DNA from: Inquilinus limosus_F
Lineage (GTDB): Bacteria > Pseudomonadota > Alphaproteobacteria > DSM-16000 > Inquilinaceae
Assembly: GCF_051487185.1 (NCBI RefSeq)
Contig: NZ_JAHVDK010000040.1
Span: 18,563 to 82,562 of the forward strand
Direction: 5' to 3'
Length of the DNA stretch: 64,000 nucleotides
Position 1 is the stretch's first letter. Each line of letters opens with the position of its first letter. The notes below the pieces were generated by a model. That model saw only the letters and a list, made by a program, of their open reading frames with translations, was not told the DNA's origin and did no database searches. Of the stretch, positions 43,542 through 53,096 are shown one piece after another. Position numbers and translations under genes: made by a program.

Positions 43542-45158
43542 ATGGCTGACATCCTCATCGTCGGCGCAGGCCCCGTCGGCTTGACGATGGCCGCCGAGCT
43601 CGCGCGCCACGGAACCCGATGCCGGATCATCGACCGGCTCATGGCCCCTTCCCCCTATTGCCGCGCCATCGGGATAACCCCGCGGACGCTGGAGGTCTGG
43701 GACGACATGGGCATCGCCCGGGAGATGATCGATGCAGGGCTCTGGCTGGACGGGCTGCGCTCGATCGTTCATGGCCGTCCGCCGAGTGACACTCTCATCG
43801 ATCTGTCCGACCTGCCCTATGCGCATCTGGGCATTCCGCAATACGAAACAGAGCGCATCCTCGCTCGCCATCTCGGCCGGTTCGGCATCGAGATCGAACG
43901 TGAGGTGACCCTGACGGGCCTGACCCAGGACGCCGACTCGGTCGCCGTGTCCCTGGACCGCGCCGGCGGCCGCACGGAGACCGCGACGTTCCGCTATGTC
44001 ATCGGCTGCGACGGGGCCCACAGCGCCGTGCGCCATCATGCCGGCATAGCGTTCAAGGGCGACGCGTTCCCGATGATGTTCATGCTCGGCGACGTCCATA
44101 TCGCCTGGGATCTGCCGCGCGGCCGAAGCCTCCGGGCGCTGCGCCTCGTGGAGGATGGGCCGCCGGATCTCTTCGTCGCCATCCCGCTGCCCGAGACCGG
44201 CCGTTACCGGGTGTCGATGATCGCCCCGGCGGAATTCTCCGCACCGCACGGAACCGACCACGGCATTCAATCCGAGAGGCCCGGGCCATCGCTCCGGCAT
44301 CTGCAAGCGGTGGCCGACGACCTGCTGCCGGACAAGCCCACCCTGTCCGATCTGCGCTGGTCCTCGCTGTTCCGCATCAGCATGCGGCTCGCCGAGAACT
44401 ACCGGCGGGATCGCGTCTTCCTCGCGGGGGACGCCGCCCATATCCATCCGCCCACCGGCGGACAGGGAATGAACACCGGCATACAGGACGCCTACAACCT
44501 GGCGTGGAAGCTCGCGCTCGTCCTGAAGGGCGCCGCGCCGGCCGCCTTGCTCGACAGCTACGAGGCGGAGCGGCGGCCGGTCGGCGCCGATGTCGTCGCC
44601 CGGACTCGCAGGGCGAGCGAGACCTACGGACGAGAGGGCGGCGCCCCGCCGGACCGCCTCGCCGACACGCAAATTCGGATCTCCTATCGAGGGACGCCGT
44701 GGGTCCGTGATCGTGCCGGCAGCACCGGCGACGGCCTGCCGTCCGCCGGCGATCGCGCACCCGATGCTGTCGGCCTGCGGCGGCCTGGTGTCGGCTTTCC
44801 CTTGCGGCTGCACGACTGCCTGCGAGGCACGGAGCACGTCCTTATCGCCCGGCCTGCCGGTGCCGACGGCAGCAGGGAGCTCGACGATCTCGCCACCTTC
44901 GCCGCCGAGATTTCCCCGCGCTGCGGTTCGTACCTGCGCGTGATCGCCATCGTCGCCGAGGCTGACCTGACCGATCGGCCGCATGTCGCGGTCTATCGCG
45001 ATGCCGAGGGGCAGTTCTCGCAAGGCTACGGCGCGGTGGCGACAACGCTTCTCGTGCGGCCCGACGGTCATATCGGCTGGCGCGGCACGTCCTGGTGCGA
45101 CGCGGACCTCACAAGCTACCTCGCCCAGATCATCCAGGGAGGCGCCTTCCGTAGTTGA
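43542..45158 (+). CDS. FAD-dependent aromatic-ring monooxygenase (PheA/TfdB family)
   Basis: A 538-residue class A flavoprotein monooxygenase. FAD-binding VGAGPVGLTMAAELARHG is at the N-terminus, the NAD(P)H/FAD DG motif is YVIGCDGAHSAVRHHAG, and the second FAD motif is RVFLAGDAAHIHPPTGGQG near residue 285. A thioredoxin-like C-terminal domain of ~150 residues follows, as in phenol hydroxylase relatives. GAGGAGG precedes the start. It hydroxylates a phenolic or polyketide-like substrate using NAD(P)H and O2; the identity is unknown. Confidence 0.92.
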   Translation: MADILIVGAGPVGLTMAAELARHGTRCRIIDRLMAPSPYCRAIGITPRTLEVWDDMGIAREMIDAGLWLDGLRSIVHGRPPSDTLIDLSDLPYAHLGIPQYETERILARHLGRFGIEIEREVTLTGLTQDADSVAVSLDRAGGRTETATFRYVIGCDGAHSAVRHHAGIAFKGDAFPMMFMLGDVHIAWDLPRGRSLRALRLVEDGPPDLFVAIPLPETGRYRVSMIAPAEFSAPHGTDHGIQSERPGPSLRHLQAVADDLLPDKPTLSDLRWSSLFRISMRLAENYRRDRVFLAGDAAHIHPPTGGQGMNTGIQDAYNLAWKLALVLKGAAPAALLDSYEAERRPVGADVVARTRRASETYGREGGAPPDRLADTQIRISYRGTPWVRDRAGSTGDGLPSAGDRAPDAVGLRRPGVGFPLRLHDCLRGTEHVLIARPAGADGSRELDDLATFAAEISPRCGSYLRVIAIVAEADLTDRPHVAVYRDAEGQFSQGYGAVATTLLVRPDGHIGWRGTSWCDADLTSYLAQIIQGGAFRS

Positions 45159-45252
45159 AAGAGCACTTCGCCGGCTCGGCGAGCCGGAGCCACCGCCACC
45201 ACGGCGACGGCCGTATGGCGCTGACGGCGCACAGGTCCAACACCGGCAGCGA

Positions 45253-45360
45253 TCAGCGGCAGGTGCTTGCCGGCTTCAGTCCGGCGAACCGCGCCGCAAT
45301 CCAGGCCACGGCGGCAGGTGCTGCATCTCGGGCGATGAAGGCGTGTCCCGCCCCGTCCAG
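45253..45360 (-). pseudogene. C-terminal stub of an alpha/beta-hydrolase
   Basis: The minus strand reads DGAGHAFIARDAAPAAVAW and IAARFAGLKPAS up to a stop. This is the catalytic-His end of secretory-lipase or alpha/beta-hydrolase proteins (G-x-GH...A-x-x-W-x-x-x-RF). The upstream part is replaced by the Tn3 transposase fragment that begins at 45368. Confidence 0.5.
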
Positions 45361-45367
45361 ACCCGGG

Positions 45368-46230
45368 CATCCGCTTCTACACCCATGTCTCGGACCAGCA
45401 CGGATCCTACCAGTCCGTGGTGATCTCCTCGACCGGCTCCGAGGCGCCGTATGTGCTCGACGGGCTGATGCGGCACGGCACGGCGCTGAAGATCTCCGAG
45501 CACTACACCGACACCGGCGGCGCCAGCGATCACATCTTCGCGCTGAGCCACATGCTCGGCTTCCGTTTCGTGCCGTGGCTGCGCGACCTGGCCGACCGCA
45601 AGCTCGCCCCGATCGGCTCCGCCAGCCAGTATCCTGGCCTGAAGGATCTCATGGGCAAGGCGATTCGCACGGATGTCATCGTCGAGTGCTGGGACGACGC
45701 CGTGCGGACCGTGGCGTCGATCGACGCCGGCACCGTGGCGCCGTCGGAAATCCTCAAGAAGCTCGCCGCCTACCGGCGCCAGAACCGGCTCGACCTGGCC
45801 CTCCAGGAGATCGGCCGGATCGAGCGCACGCTGTTCACCCTCGATTGGCTGGAGGATCCGGGCCTCCGGCGCCGCTGTCGGTCCGGCCTCAACAAGGGCG
45901 AGGCCCGGCACTTCCTCGCCCAGGCCATCCACACCCAGCGTCAGGGCCGGATCACCGACTGCACGCTGCTCAACCAGAGCTTCCGCGCCTCCGGACTCAA
46001 TCTGGTGATTGCGGCGATTGTCTACTGGAACACCGTCTACATGGAACGGGCAGCGCAGCACCTCCGCTCGGCGGGAATCCAAGCGCCTGACGACCTGCTG
46101 GCCCACGTCGCGCCGCTGGGCTGGGAGCACATCAGCCTGACCGGGGCGACTACCTCTGGGAACAGGCCGCCCATATCCCGCTCGACTACTGGCCGCTTCG
46201 CCTGCAGGACGACCTGTTTGCCGCCGCTGG
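45368..46230 (+). mobile_element. Tn3-family transposase, C-terminal fragment
   Basis: About 285 residues of a Tn3-type TnpA: IRFYTHVSDQHGSYQSVVIS, ALKISEHYTDTGGASDHIFA (second catalytic Asp region), GSASQYPGLKDLMGKAIR and LNKGEARHFLAQAIHTQRQG with the catalytic Glu. Near 46143 two extra bases break the frame before the LGWEHISLTG/DYLWEQ ending. The N-terminal ~650 residues, resolvase and terminal inverted repeats are not present. Confidence 0.85.
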
Positions 46231-46375
46231 CTGACTACGTTCTCGGTTTGTCCGGCGAAAGGTGCATTGGCGGAAAAACTTTGAGGTCTGCCCTCATCCC
46301 GCCAGCACCCCGCCTGGCAATCGTCTCACCGTGACAACGCCGGTGCTTCCCGCACTCTTGACGACCGGGTCCGGT

Positions 46376-46981
46376 TCATCCGGACCAGGCGCGCCATAGA
46401 CAATCGACAGCGAACATCCCACCGACAAGGATGAAGAGACCGCCTGAGACCCCAGCGGCGACGAGCGCACCGTCCTTCTGGATCATCCCGACGGCGATGA
46501 GGAGGATGCACAGCGCGGGGGGCAGGTTGCCAAACGGAATCGGCAGCGCAATGACCAGCGCCAGAAGCAGGCATAGTGCCGCCAGTATTCGGTTGCGCGC
46601 GGCAATCCATGTGAGCCGCGGCCGCGAAAGTCTCTCCAGGCGCTCAACAAGCGACGAAGCACGTTCCGCGACGAGCCGCACGAGTGACGCGGGAAGCCGC
46701 CTCCTCGCCAGGTAGCCGGGGAGACCTCGCCCAGCCCCGAAGGCGGCCATGTGAGCGGAAACCGCGATCAAGGGAATCGATAGCACCGTCGACATGCCTG
46801 CCACGGGAAGCGGCAGCGCCTCGGGCAGGGCGACCAGAGCGAGGATCGCCGGGTGGGCGCGTTGGCCGGCGATCTCGGCGATGTCGGCCACGGCAACTTC
46901 GCCGCGTTCGGCCCGTCTGGCTAAGTGCCGTAGGACTTCCGAAGTCGGCAGAATGTTCCCGGAATGACTTTCCGATGGCAT
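46376..46981 (-). CDS. ExoD-family exopolysaccharide-synthesis-like membrane protein
   Basis: A 201-residue protein with 3-4 hydrophobic helices. The N-terminal AHPAILALVALPEALPLPVA and GMSTVLSIPLIAVSAHMAAF, with PFGNLPPALCILLIAVGMI in the second half, are the ExoD hallmarks. The family was named from a Rhizobium exopolysaccharide/alkali-tolerance gene, but its activity is unknown. It is on the same strand as terC, whose stop lies 50 bp upstream, so the two may be cotranscribed. Confidence 0.87.
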   Translation of the reverse strand: MPSESHSGNILPTSEVLRHLARRAERGEVAVADIAEIAGQRAHPAILALVALPEALPLPVAGMSTVLSIPLIAVSAHMAAFGAGRGLPGYLARRRLPASLVRLVAERASSLVERLERLSRPRLTWIAARNRILAALCLLLALVIALPIPFGNLPPALCILLIAVGMIQKDGALVAAGVSGGLFILVGGMFAVDCLWRAWSG

Positions 46982-47031
46982 TTACAGGCCTACGACGCGG
47001 TCAAGACGCCGCGTTCCTTGGTCACGGACAC

Positions 47032-48066
47032 TCATGCTCGATGGTCTGAGGTTCGAGCCGGAGCGTCGGATCCAATTTCTGCGGGCCCGTCGCGCTGAGC
47101 CACGTCGCGCGTCGTCCACAAGGAGTAAGCGATGCCGGCGGTGATGAGCGCGAAGGTGACGGCGAGGCTGACCGCCGGCGGGAACTTGTCCCCTTCGAGC
47201 CAAAAGTCGGCGACAAAAATCTTCGAACCGATGAAGACGAGCACCGCCGCGAGCGCATATTTGAGGTAGTGGAAGCGGTGCACCATGGCCGCAAGCGCGA
47301 AGTAGAGCGCGCGCAGGCCCAGAATGGCCATGATGTTCGACGTGTAGATGATGAACGTATCGGTGGTGATCGCAAAAATGGCCGGCACGCTGTCTACCGC
47401 GAACACGAGGTCGGCAAGATTGATCACAACGAGCGCGAGGAACAGCGGCGTTGCCGCGGTGACCAGCTTGCCTCTCTTCCTGTCCGGCACGCGCACGAAA
47501 AAACGCTGCCCGTGCAGTTCCCTGGTCACCGGCATGTGTGTCGAAATGAACCGAACCGCCGGGTTGTTCGCGACCTCCATCGGCTGGTCACCCGTGAAGA
47601 ACATCTTCACGCCAGTGAAAATCAGGAACGCCGCGAAGAGGTAGAGCACCCAATAAGCCTCATTCACCAGCGCTGCACCGCCGGCGATCATCAAGCCGCG
47701 CAGTACGATCACGGCGAGAATGCCCCACAGCAGCGCCCGGTACTGGTATCGGGGCGGGATCGCGAAATAGGTAAAAATCAGGCTGATGACGAAGACATTG
47801 TCGATCGAAAGCGCCTTCTCGATGAAAAAGCCGGTGAAATACTGCATGCCCGGTTCGGGACCGCGCGCGTACCAAACCCAGGCTCCGAACAGCAGCGCCA
47901 CGGCGATGTAGAAGGCCGAGAGCTTTAAGCTCTCGGCAATGCCCATTTCACGGTCCTCCTTGTGAAGAACGCCGAGATCGAATGCGGTGAGCGCTATCAC
48001 GAGGCCGAGAAAGGTCAGCCAGAACCAAGCAGGCGTGCCAAGAAACTCGGCGAAGAAGAAGTCCAC
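47032..48066 (-). CDS. TerC/Alx-family membrane protein
   Basis: A 344-residue protein with about nine hydrophobic helices. The TerC signature is present with its intramembrane acidic residues: ALTAFDLGVLHKEDREMG, FFIEKALSIDNVFVISLIF and VINLADLVFAVDSVPAIFAI. Members (Alx, MeeF, YkoY) handle manganese efflux or metallation of exported proteins. The GTG at 48066 follows AGAGGAG; the 14-codon upstream extension is unsupported. I see no clear yybP-ykoY riboswitch fold in the leader, but could not compute one. Confidence 0.92.
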   Translation of the reverse strand: MDFFFAEFLGTPAWFWLTFLGLVIALTAFDLGVLHKEDREMGIAESLKLSAFYIAVALLFGAWVWYARGPEPGMQYFTGFFIEKALSIDNVFVISLIFTYFAIPPRYQYRALLWGILAVIVLRGLMIAGGAALVNEAYWVLYLFAAFLIFTGVKMFFTGDQPMEVANNPAVRFISTHMPVTRELHGQRFFVRVPDRKRGKLVTAATPLFLALVVINLADLVFAVDSVPAIFAITTDTFIIYTSNIMAILGLRALYFALAAMVHRFHYLKYALAAVLVFIGSKIFVADFWLEGDKFPPAVSLAVTFALITAGIAYSLWTTRDVAQRDGPAEIGSDAPARTSDHRA

Positions 48067-48614
48067 GGTGTCGCTCCTCTTGATCACTGATGATCGGAGC
48101 GACCGCACGTGACTGTGGCGTTGAGTGCCGGGCTGTCAGAGCATCGGATCGTTCCGATGCGGTCCGACATCACGGAGCTTCGTCAGCTTCCGCCAGAGGG
48201 GCCCGGTCCGCAACTGGCCAGATAGCTATATGTGCCGGTCAGATCAACGCGCTATCTGCCGATTTTTTTCGATAGTGACTGCGGCGTGTTGGCGCAGGGA
48301 TGGTTGCACCATGAAGTGGCGGAAGCCCGACGTTCGCCCGGCGACCGTTTCGCGGCGCATACTACGAACGAGTGATGCCCCGCCTGCCCGGCTCTCAGAT
48401 CCTGCCGACGGCTCCCTGAGGCCGTTTCCACGCGAGCATTCGCAAGCGCTCCGGCTGCGGCAGGCGGAGCGGCGCTTCGGCACCGCCCCCAGGGCCACAC
48501 ACGCCTGTTCCCGCGGACGGATCGATGACAGACCCCAGATGGCCCGGACAAGGCGATCGGAAGCGTTCTCGAGCGCCAGCCGAGCGCAGGCCAGCCGAGG
48601 GCGGCTGGGTCTGA
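48067..48614. other. Gap without recognisable gene
   Basis: No family match or ribosome-binding site on either strand. It contains the terC leader and upstream DNA. Confidence 0.4.
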
Positions 48615-48791
48615 TCAGTTTCGACAGCTTTCGCGATCCATCACGCCCTGCCGATATCCATCGGCCCAGGAGCGGTGCTGGACTGTATCCGGATCATAAG
48701 GATTGCTGGGATCTGCCCACTCACGCTCACGCATAGCGGCCGTATGGCCTCCCGACCAGGCGTCGTCGTCGCATTCCTCATCAACCGACAT
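48615..48791 (-). CDS. 58-residue small protein, Rmf-like in outline
   Basis: MSVDEECDDDAWSGGHTAAM onward, ending DGYRQGVMDRESCRN. A strong GGGAGG lies six bases before the ATG at 48791. The order A-x-x-R-E...NPYD-x-x-T...HRSWADGYRQG recalls ribosome-modulation-factor-like small proteins, where a Pro-Tyr segment is followed by W-x-x-G-x-x-x-G. The resemblance is weak and the call is tentative. The longer frame up to 48890 has no such signal. Confidence 0.5.
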   Translation of the reverse strand: MSVDEECDDDAWSGGHTAAMREREWADPSNPYDPDTVQHRSWADGYRQGVMDRESCRN

Positions 48792-49052
48792 TGCGAACCT
48801 CCCTGGCCGAGAGAGCGGCGCACGGGTCCTGCTCTGGAGGTGATCCCCTACTCGTCCGTGAGCAGCTTCCCCGTGAAATTCCCCTGCCACCGATCAGGAT
48901 CCGCCCGCACTGCGCCGCCTCGCGGTCACACCGGTCGCGTCCAGGGAGTGCCGCGAGCAGGCCACGGGCGACTACGGGGCCAACGACAGACCGATCGCAG
49001 CAAGGCGGCCTGGTCGCGCAAGGTCCGCCTTCTAGTTCCTGGCGCCTGATGA

Positions 49053-50192
49053 TCAGTCTTCGAGGAGATAGCCTCGGCGATGCGCCAACGTCTCGCGGCC
49101 TGCAACCTTGGCCAGAACCTCGTTGGCGGCGATGATCTTTCGCAACCGGCGGGTGACGACAACTCCATCGGTGCCGGCCCGGACTGCGATCCGGGCCTGA
49201 CTTCCGGATAGCGCGGGGTCGACAACCTCGGCGATCACCTGGCCCCGCTTCACCTCCTCACCGAGATCGACGTGGTAGAGCAGCACGCGGAACCCCGGTG
49301 CGCGGACGACGTCGCAGGCGTCGAAGCCGGTCGCGGCGCAGGCCGGCTCCGGGGTCGGCAGGGCTTCGCTGCTTTCGAGATAACCTCGGCGAAGCAGGGC
49401 GCGGAGGATCGCCGTGGCGTCGGCGCGAGCGAGGTCGTCGCTGACATCGATGAAGCCGCGAAGCTCGACTGTGGCCGCCCGGCAGGCGAAGGGGATCGGC
49501 CGATCCGGAAAGCGCGTGGCCAGCGTCAGCCAGGGCGCCGAGCAGGCTTCCGAGAAGGTGGATCCGCCAGTCTCGCCCTGGAGGAACACGGCACGACATC
49601 CAAGGTCGGCGGCCAAATCGGAGAGATCCGGCCAGAACTGCGGCGCCACGAAGAGATGCATCAGGCCCTCGTCGTCGCAGTGCAAGTCCAGAACGAGATC
49701 GGAATCGAAGGCCTCGCGCGCCAGGAGCAGCGTCAGGGAGTCGATCGGCCGGCGGGCCACACGCCGATCGAGAATGTCGTGGATCGCCTGTCGGATGGCG
49801 GCGACATTGGCCCGTGGATCGTCGCTCAATACGTCACCCACGGCCTCAGCCACCAGCGACGAAAGATTCGGCCAGTTGCGGTTGAAGTTGGTACCGCTGG
49901 CGAGGTCGTAGCGGCCCAGATGGTCGCCATTGACGAATTGCGAGAGCCCGATCGGATTGGCGAAGGGCACCACCACGACTTGGCCGCGGATCTGCCCTCG
50001 GGCATCGGCTTCGTCGAGCTGATCCAGGAGATGGTGGATGACCAGGAGGCCGGGGGCCTCGTCGGCGTGGAGCGCGGCATGGATATAGGCCTTCGGCCGC
50101 GCTTCCGGATCGCCGTAGCGGACCACCCGGACGGTCCGGTGGGATCCCGGTCCGGCAGCGGCCAGGGGGATATCGGTGACTTGGCGCGGCAT
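49053..50192 (-). CDS. Succinylglutamate desuccinylase/aspartoacylase-type deacylase
   Basis: A 379-residue M14-like zinc amidohydrolase. The zinc-site segments are AYIHAALHADEAPGLLVIHH (H-x-x-E type, here H-x-DE) and LVLDLHCDDEG (zinc His). Substrate-binding TNFNRNWPN lies between, and the C-terminal AFACRAATVELRGF-like segment carries the catalytic Glu. It deacylates an N-acylated amino acid or similar. AGGAG precedes the ATG, which begins two bases after the stop of the upstream ABC ATPase gene. It is therefore the last gene of the importer operon and probably processes the imported substrate. Confidence 0.88.
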   Translation of the reverse strand: MPRQVTDIPLAAAGPGSHRTVRVVRYGDPEARPKAYIHAALHADEAPGLLVIHHLLDQLDEADARGQIRGQVVVVPFANPIGLSQFVNGDHLGRYDLASGTNFNRNWPNLSSLVAEAVGDVLSDDPRANVAAIRQAIHDILDRRVARRPIDSLTLLLAREAFDSDLVLDLHCDDEGLMHLFVAPQFWPDLSDLAADLGCRAVFLQGETGGSTFSEACSAPWLTLATRFPDRPIPFACRAATVELRGFIDVSDDLARADATAILRALLRRGYLESSEALPTPEPACAATGFDACDVVRAPGFRVLLYHVDLGEEVKRGQVIAEVVDPALSGSQARIAVRAGTDGVVVTRRLRKIIAANEVLAKVAGRETLAHRRGYLLED

Positions 50193-50194
50193 GA

Positions 50195-51196
50195 TCAGCT
50201 CCTGGCCGGGATCGGTGTCGATAACGGGAAATGGCAGGCGAAGCGGTGGCTCTGGTCCTCCGCCGCGACTTCGCCAGGGGCCTCGCCCCGGCACCGCTGC
50301 TGCGCCTGCGGGCAGCGCGTATGGAACTCGCATCCGGGCGGGCGGCTCATCAAGCTCGGCACCTCGCCGACGATCTCGACGCGGTCGCGGACGGCGTCCG
50401 GATCGGGCTCGGGATTGGCTGAAAGCAGGGCCTGGGTGTAGGGATGGCGCGGGTGGCGGAAGATCCCGTCGGTCGCTCCCTGCTCCACGAAGCGGCCGAG
50501 ATACATGATCGCCACCCGGTCGGTGATGTGACGGACGACGTTAAGGTTGTGGGTGATGATCAGGAGCGCGACACCCAGCTCGTCCTGGAGGCGCGCAAGA
50601 AGGTTCAGCACCTCGCCCTGCACCGAGACGTCGAGGCCGGCCGTGGGCTCGTCGGCGATGATCAGCTTCGGATCGAGGGCCAGCGCCCGCGCGACCCCCA
50701 CCCGGCGCGCCTGCCCGCCGGAGAGCTGGTGCGGGTAGCGCCTGGCGAAGTCGGCGGGCAGCCCGACGAGCTTCAGCAGGCGCCTGGCCTCGGCATCGAG
50801 ATCGCGGTCGCGGAGGCCGTGGATCTTGAACGGCTCGGTCAGCAGGGACCGGACCGTCAGCCGCGGCGAGAGCGATCCGACCGGGTCCTGGAACATCATC
50901 ACCATCTCGCGCCGGACGCGGCGGCGATCGTCTCCACCGATACTTCTCAAGGACCGGTCCTGAAATCGGATCTCGCCATCCCGGACCGGGAGGAGCCCCA
51001 TCAGCGCCCGCGCGATGGTCGACTTTCCCGATCCGCTCTCGCCCACAAGGCCCAGCGTCTCGCCCTCGCGGATCTGGAAGGACACGCCGCAGACCGCGTC
51101 GATGAAGGGGTCGCGAATGCCGCCGGCGAACGCGCGCAATGCGCCCATCACGCGGAAGCGGACCCGCAGGTCCTCGATCTCCAGCAGCGCGCTCAT
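50195..51196 (-). CDS. Oligopeptide/dipeptide ABC importer ATPase (DppF-like)
   Basis: A 333-residue ATPase. Walker A LVGESGSGKSTIARALM, signature PHQLSGGQARRVGVARAL, Walker B LIIADEPTAGLDVSV and the switch His in IITHNLNVV are intact. The C-terminal Cys-rich segment (PPGCEFHTRCPQAQQRC) is the usual DppF/OppF-type iron-sulfur-like extension. Its start overlaps the stop of the DppD-like gene (ATGA). It would pair with that ATPase on the cytosolic side of the importer. Confidence 0.93.
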   Translation of the reverse strand: MSALLEIEDLRVRFRVMGALRAFAGGIRDPFIDAVCGVSFQIREGETLGLVGESGSGKSTIARALMGLLPVRDGEIRFQDRSLRSIGGDDRRRVRREMVMMFQDPVGSLSPRLTVRSLLTEPFKIHGLRDRDLDAEARRLLKLVGLPADFARRYPHQLSGGQARRVGVARALALDPKLIIADEPTAGLDVSVQGEVLNLLARLQDELGVALLIITHNLNVVRHITDRVAIMYLGRFVEQGATDGIFRHPRHPYTQALLSANPEPDPDAVRDRVEIVGEVPSLMSRPPGCEFHTRCPQAQQRCRGEAPGEVAAEDQSHRFACHFPLSTPIPARS

Positions 51197-52206
51197 CGCC
51201 GTGCTCCGGTCTCACCGAGAAGATGGCAGCGGGCAGTGTGCGTCGCGCCCCGCGCGAGCGGAGCCGGCCTGGCGTCGTGGCATGCCGCGAAGGCATCGGG
51301 GCAGCGATCCCGGAAGACGCAGCCGCGCGGCACCGCGAGGAGACCCGGCACCTCGCCCGGGATGGTCGGCAGCCGGCGCGTCTTCTCCCGGATGCGGCCG
51401 GGGTCGCAGCGCAGCAGCGCCCGGGTGTAGGGATGGGCGGGATCGCGGAAGATCTCGCGCACCGTCCCGTACTCCACCACCTCGCCCGCATACATCACGG
51501 CGACCTCGTCGCACAGCTCCGCCACGGTGCCGAGATGATGGGACACGAAGAGGATGGAGCAGCCGACATCCCTCTGCAGCGATTTGAGGAGCCGGACGAT
51601 CTGAACTTCGAGCGTGGCGTCCAGCGCCGTGGTGGGTTCGTCGGCCAGGAGCAGCGCGGGCCGCACCAGCAGCGCCATGGCGATGCAGATGCGCTGGCGC
51701 ATCCCGCCCGAAAACTCGTGCGGATAGGCCCGAAGACGGCTCTCCGGATCGGGGATGCCGACCTTCCGCAGCATCTCCGCGGCGCGTTCGCGCTTGACCG
51801 CGCGCGGGCTGCCCTCGCGGTGCTGGACATCGATCATCTGGCTGCCGATCGATCGCACCGGGTTCAGCGCCGTCATTGGGTCTTGGAAGATCATCGACAC
51901 GCGCGAACCGCGGAGCCTGCGCATCTCGTCCGGCTTCAGCCGCAGCAGGTCTCGCCCTTCGAACATGACGGAGCCCCCCACCACCTCCGCGTTGCCCGGC
52001 AGCAGGCCCATGACGGCATAGGCCAGGGTTGACTTGCCGCTGCCGCTCTCACCGACCATGCCGACGATGCGGCCGGGATGGACGCACAGACCGATGTTGC
52101 GCAGGGCATGGACGCGTCCGCGCGGGCTGCCGAAATCCAGCGACAGGTCGCGGATCTCCAGCAGCGGCTCGCCGGCCCGCATCGGAAGGGGATCGACGGC
52201 GCTCAT
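51193..52206 (-). CDS. Oligopeptide/dipeptide ABC importer ATPase (DppD-like)
   Basis: A 337-residue ATPase with Walker A GMVGESGSGKSTLAYAVM, signature PHEFSGGMRQRICIAMAL, Walker B LLLADEPTTALDATLE and switch His in FVSHHLGTV. The C-terminal RGCVFRDRCPDAFAACHDAR is the Cys-rich oligopeptide-ATPase tail. It overlaps its neighbours on both sides by four bases (ATGA), giving tight translational coupling with the permease before and the second ATPase after. Confidence 0.93.
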   Translation of the reverse strand: MSAVDPLPMRAGEPLLEIRDLSLDFGSPRGRVHALRNIGLCVHPGRIVGMVGESGSGKSTLAYAVMGLLPGNAEVVGGSVMFEGRDLLRLKPDEMRRLRGSRVSMIFQDPMTALNPVRSIGSQMIDVQHREGSPRAVKRERAAEMLRKVGIPDPESRLRAYPHEFSGGMRQRICIAMALLVRPALLLADEPTTALDATLEVQIVRLLKSLQRDVGCSILFVSHHLGTVAELCDEVAVMYAGEVVEYGTVREIFRDPAHPYTRALLRCDPGRIREKTRRLPTIPGEVPGLLAVPRGCVFRDRCPDAFAACHDARPAPLARGATHTARCHLLGETGARR

Positions 52207-53096
52207 AGGTCCTTCCGCAGTTTCGGGTCGAGGATGTCGCGCAGCGCCTCGCCCAGGAAGGTGAAGCCCAGGGTGGTCAGCACGATCGGGATGCCACCGG
52301 CGACCGCCGGGCTGGCCGAGCTGCGGATATAGCGATAGCCGTCGCTAAGGATGCTGCCCCAGGAGGGCGTCGGCGGGCGCACGCCCATGCCGAGGAAGCT
52401 CAAGCCGGCTTCCAGCGTGATAACGAGCGGCACGTCCATGCTGACGAGGATCAGCAGCGGCCCGATCACATTCGGCAGGACATGCACCGCGAGGATACGT
52501 GCCGTGCCCGCCCCCATGGCGCGCTCGGCGATGATGAACTCGGCGTTGCGCAGGCTGTGCGTCTGGGTGCGGACGACCCGCGCATAGATCGGAACCGAGG
52601 TGATGGCCACGACGAAGACAACGCCGGCCAGGCTGGGCCCCAGGAGCGTGATCACTGCCAGGGCGAAGATGATCACCGGAAAGGCCCGGAGCGCGTCCAG
52701 GCCCAGCAGCAGGCCGCTATCCAGCCAGCGCGGCCCGAAGCCGGCGAGCAGGCCGAGGGCGATCCCGAGGAGCAGCGCCGCCGACAGCGACGCCAGCGCG
52801 ACGATCAGGGCGACGCGGCCGCCCATGACGACCCGGGACAGCAGATCGCGGCCGAGTTGATCCGTGCCCATCAGATGCGCCCAGGAGGGCGGCGCCAGGC
52901 GCGGCCCGACCATGACCTGGGCCGGATCGTAGGGCACGATGAGATCGGCGAAGACCGCGCTGCCGACCATGATCAGGACCAGCGCCAGCCCGAGCAGGCC
53001 GAGCCGGTTGCGGCACAGCTGGCGCCAGAACAGGGCGAAGGCGCCGGGATCACGCACCTCCCCTGTCGGGCTCTGCAACGGTTCGGCCATGGTCAT
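52203..53096 (-). CDS. Dipeptide-type ABC importer permease (DppC-like)
   Basis: A 297-residue inner-membrane permease with six predicted helices. The first is NRLGLLGLALVLIMVGSAVF, followed by the periplasmic loop with HLMGTDQLGRDLLSRVVMGG, the DppC signature. The cytosolic EAA-like loop is AERAMGAGTARILAVHVLPN. The start overlaps the stop of the DppB-like gene. With DppB it makes the translocation channel. Confidence 0.93.
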   Translation of the reverse strand: MTMAEPLQSPTGEVRDPGAFALFWRQLCRNRLGLLGLALVLIMVGSAVFADLIVPYDPAQVMVGPRLAPPSWAHLMGTDQLGRDLLSRVVMGGRVALIVALASLSAALLLGIALGLLAGFGPRWLDSGLLLGLDALRAFPVIIFALAVITLLGPSLAGVVFVVAITSVPIYARVVRTQTHSLRNAEFIIAERAMGAGTARILAVHVLPNVIGPLLILVSMDVPLVITLEAGLSFLGMGVRPPTPSWGSILSDGYRYIRSSASPAVAGGIPIVLTTLGFTFLGEALRDILDPKLRKDL

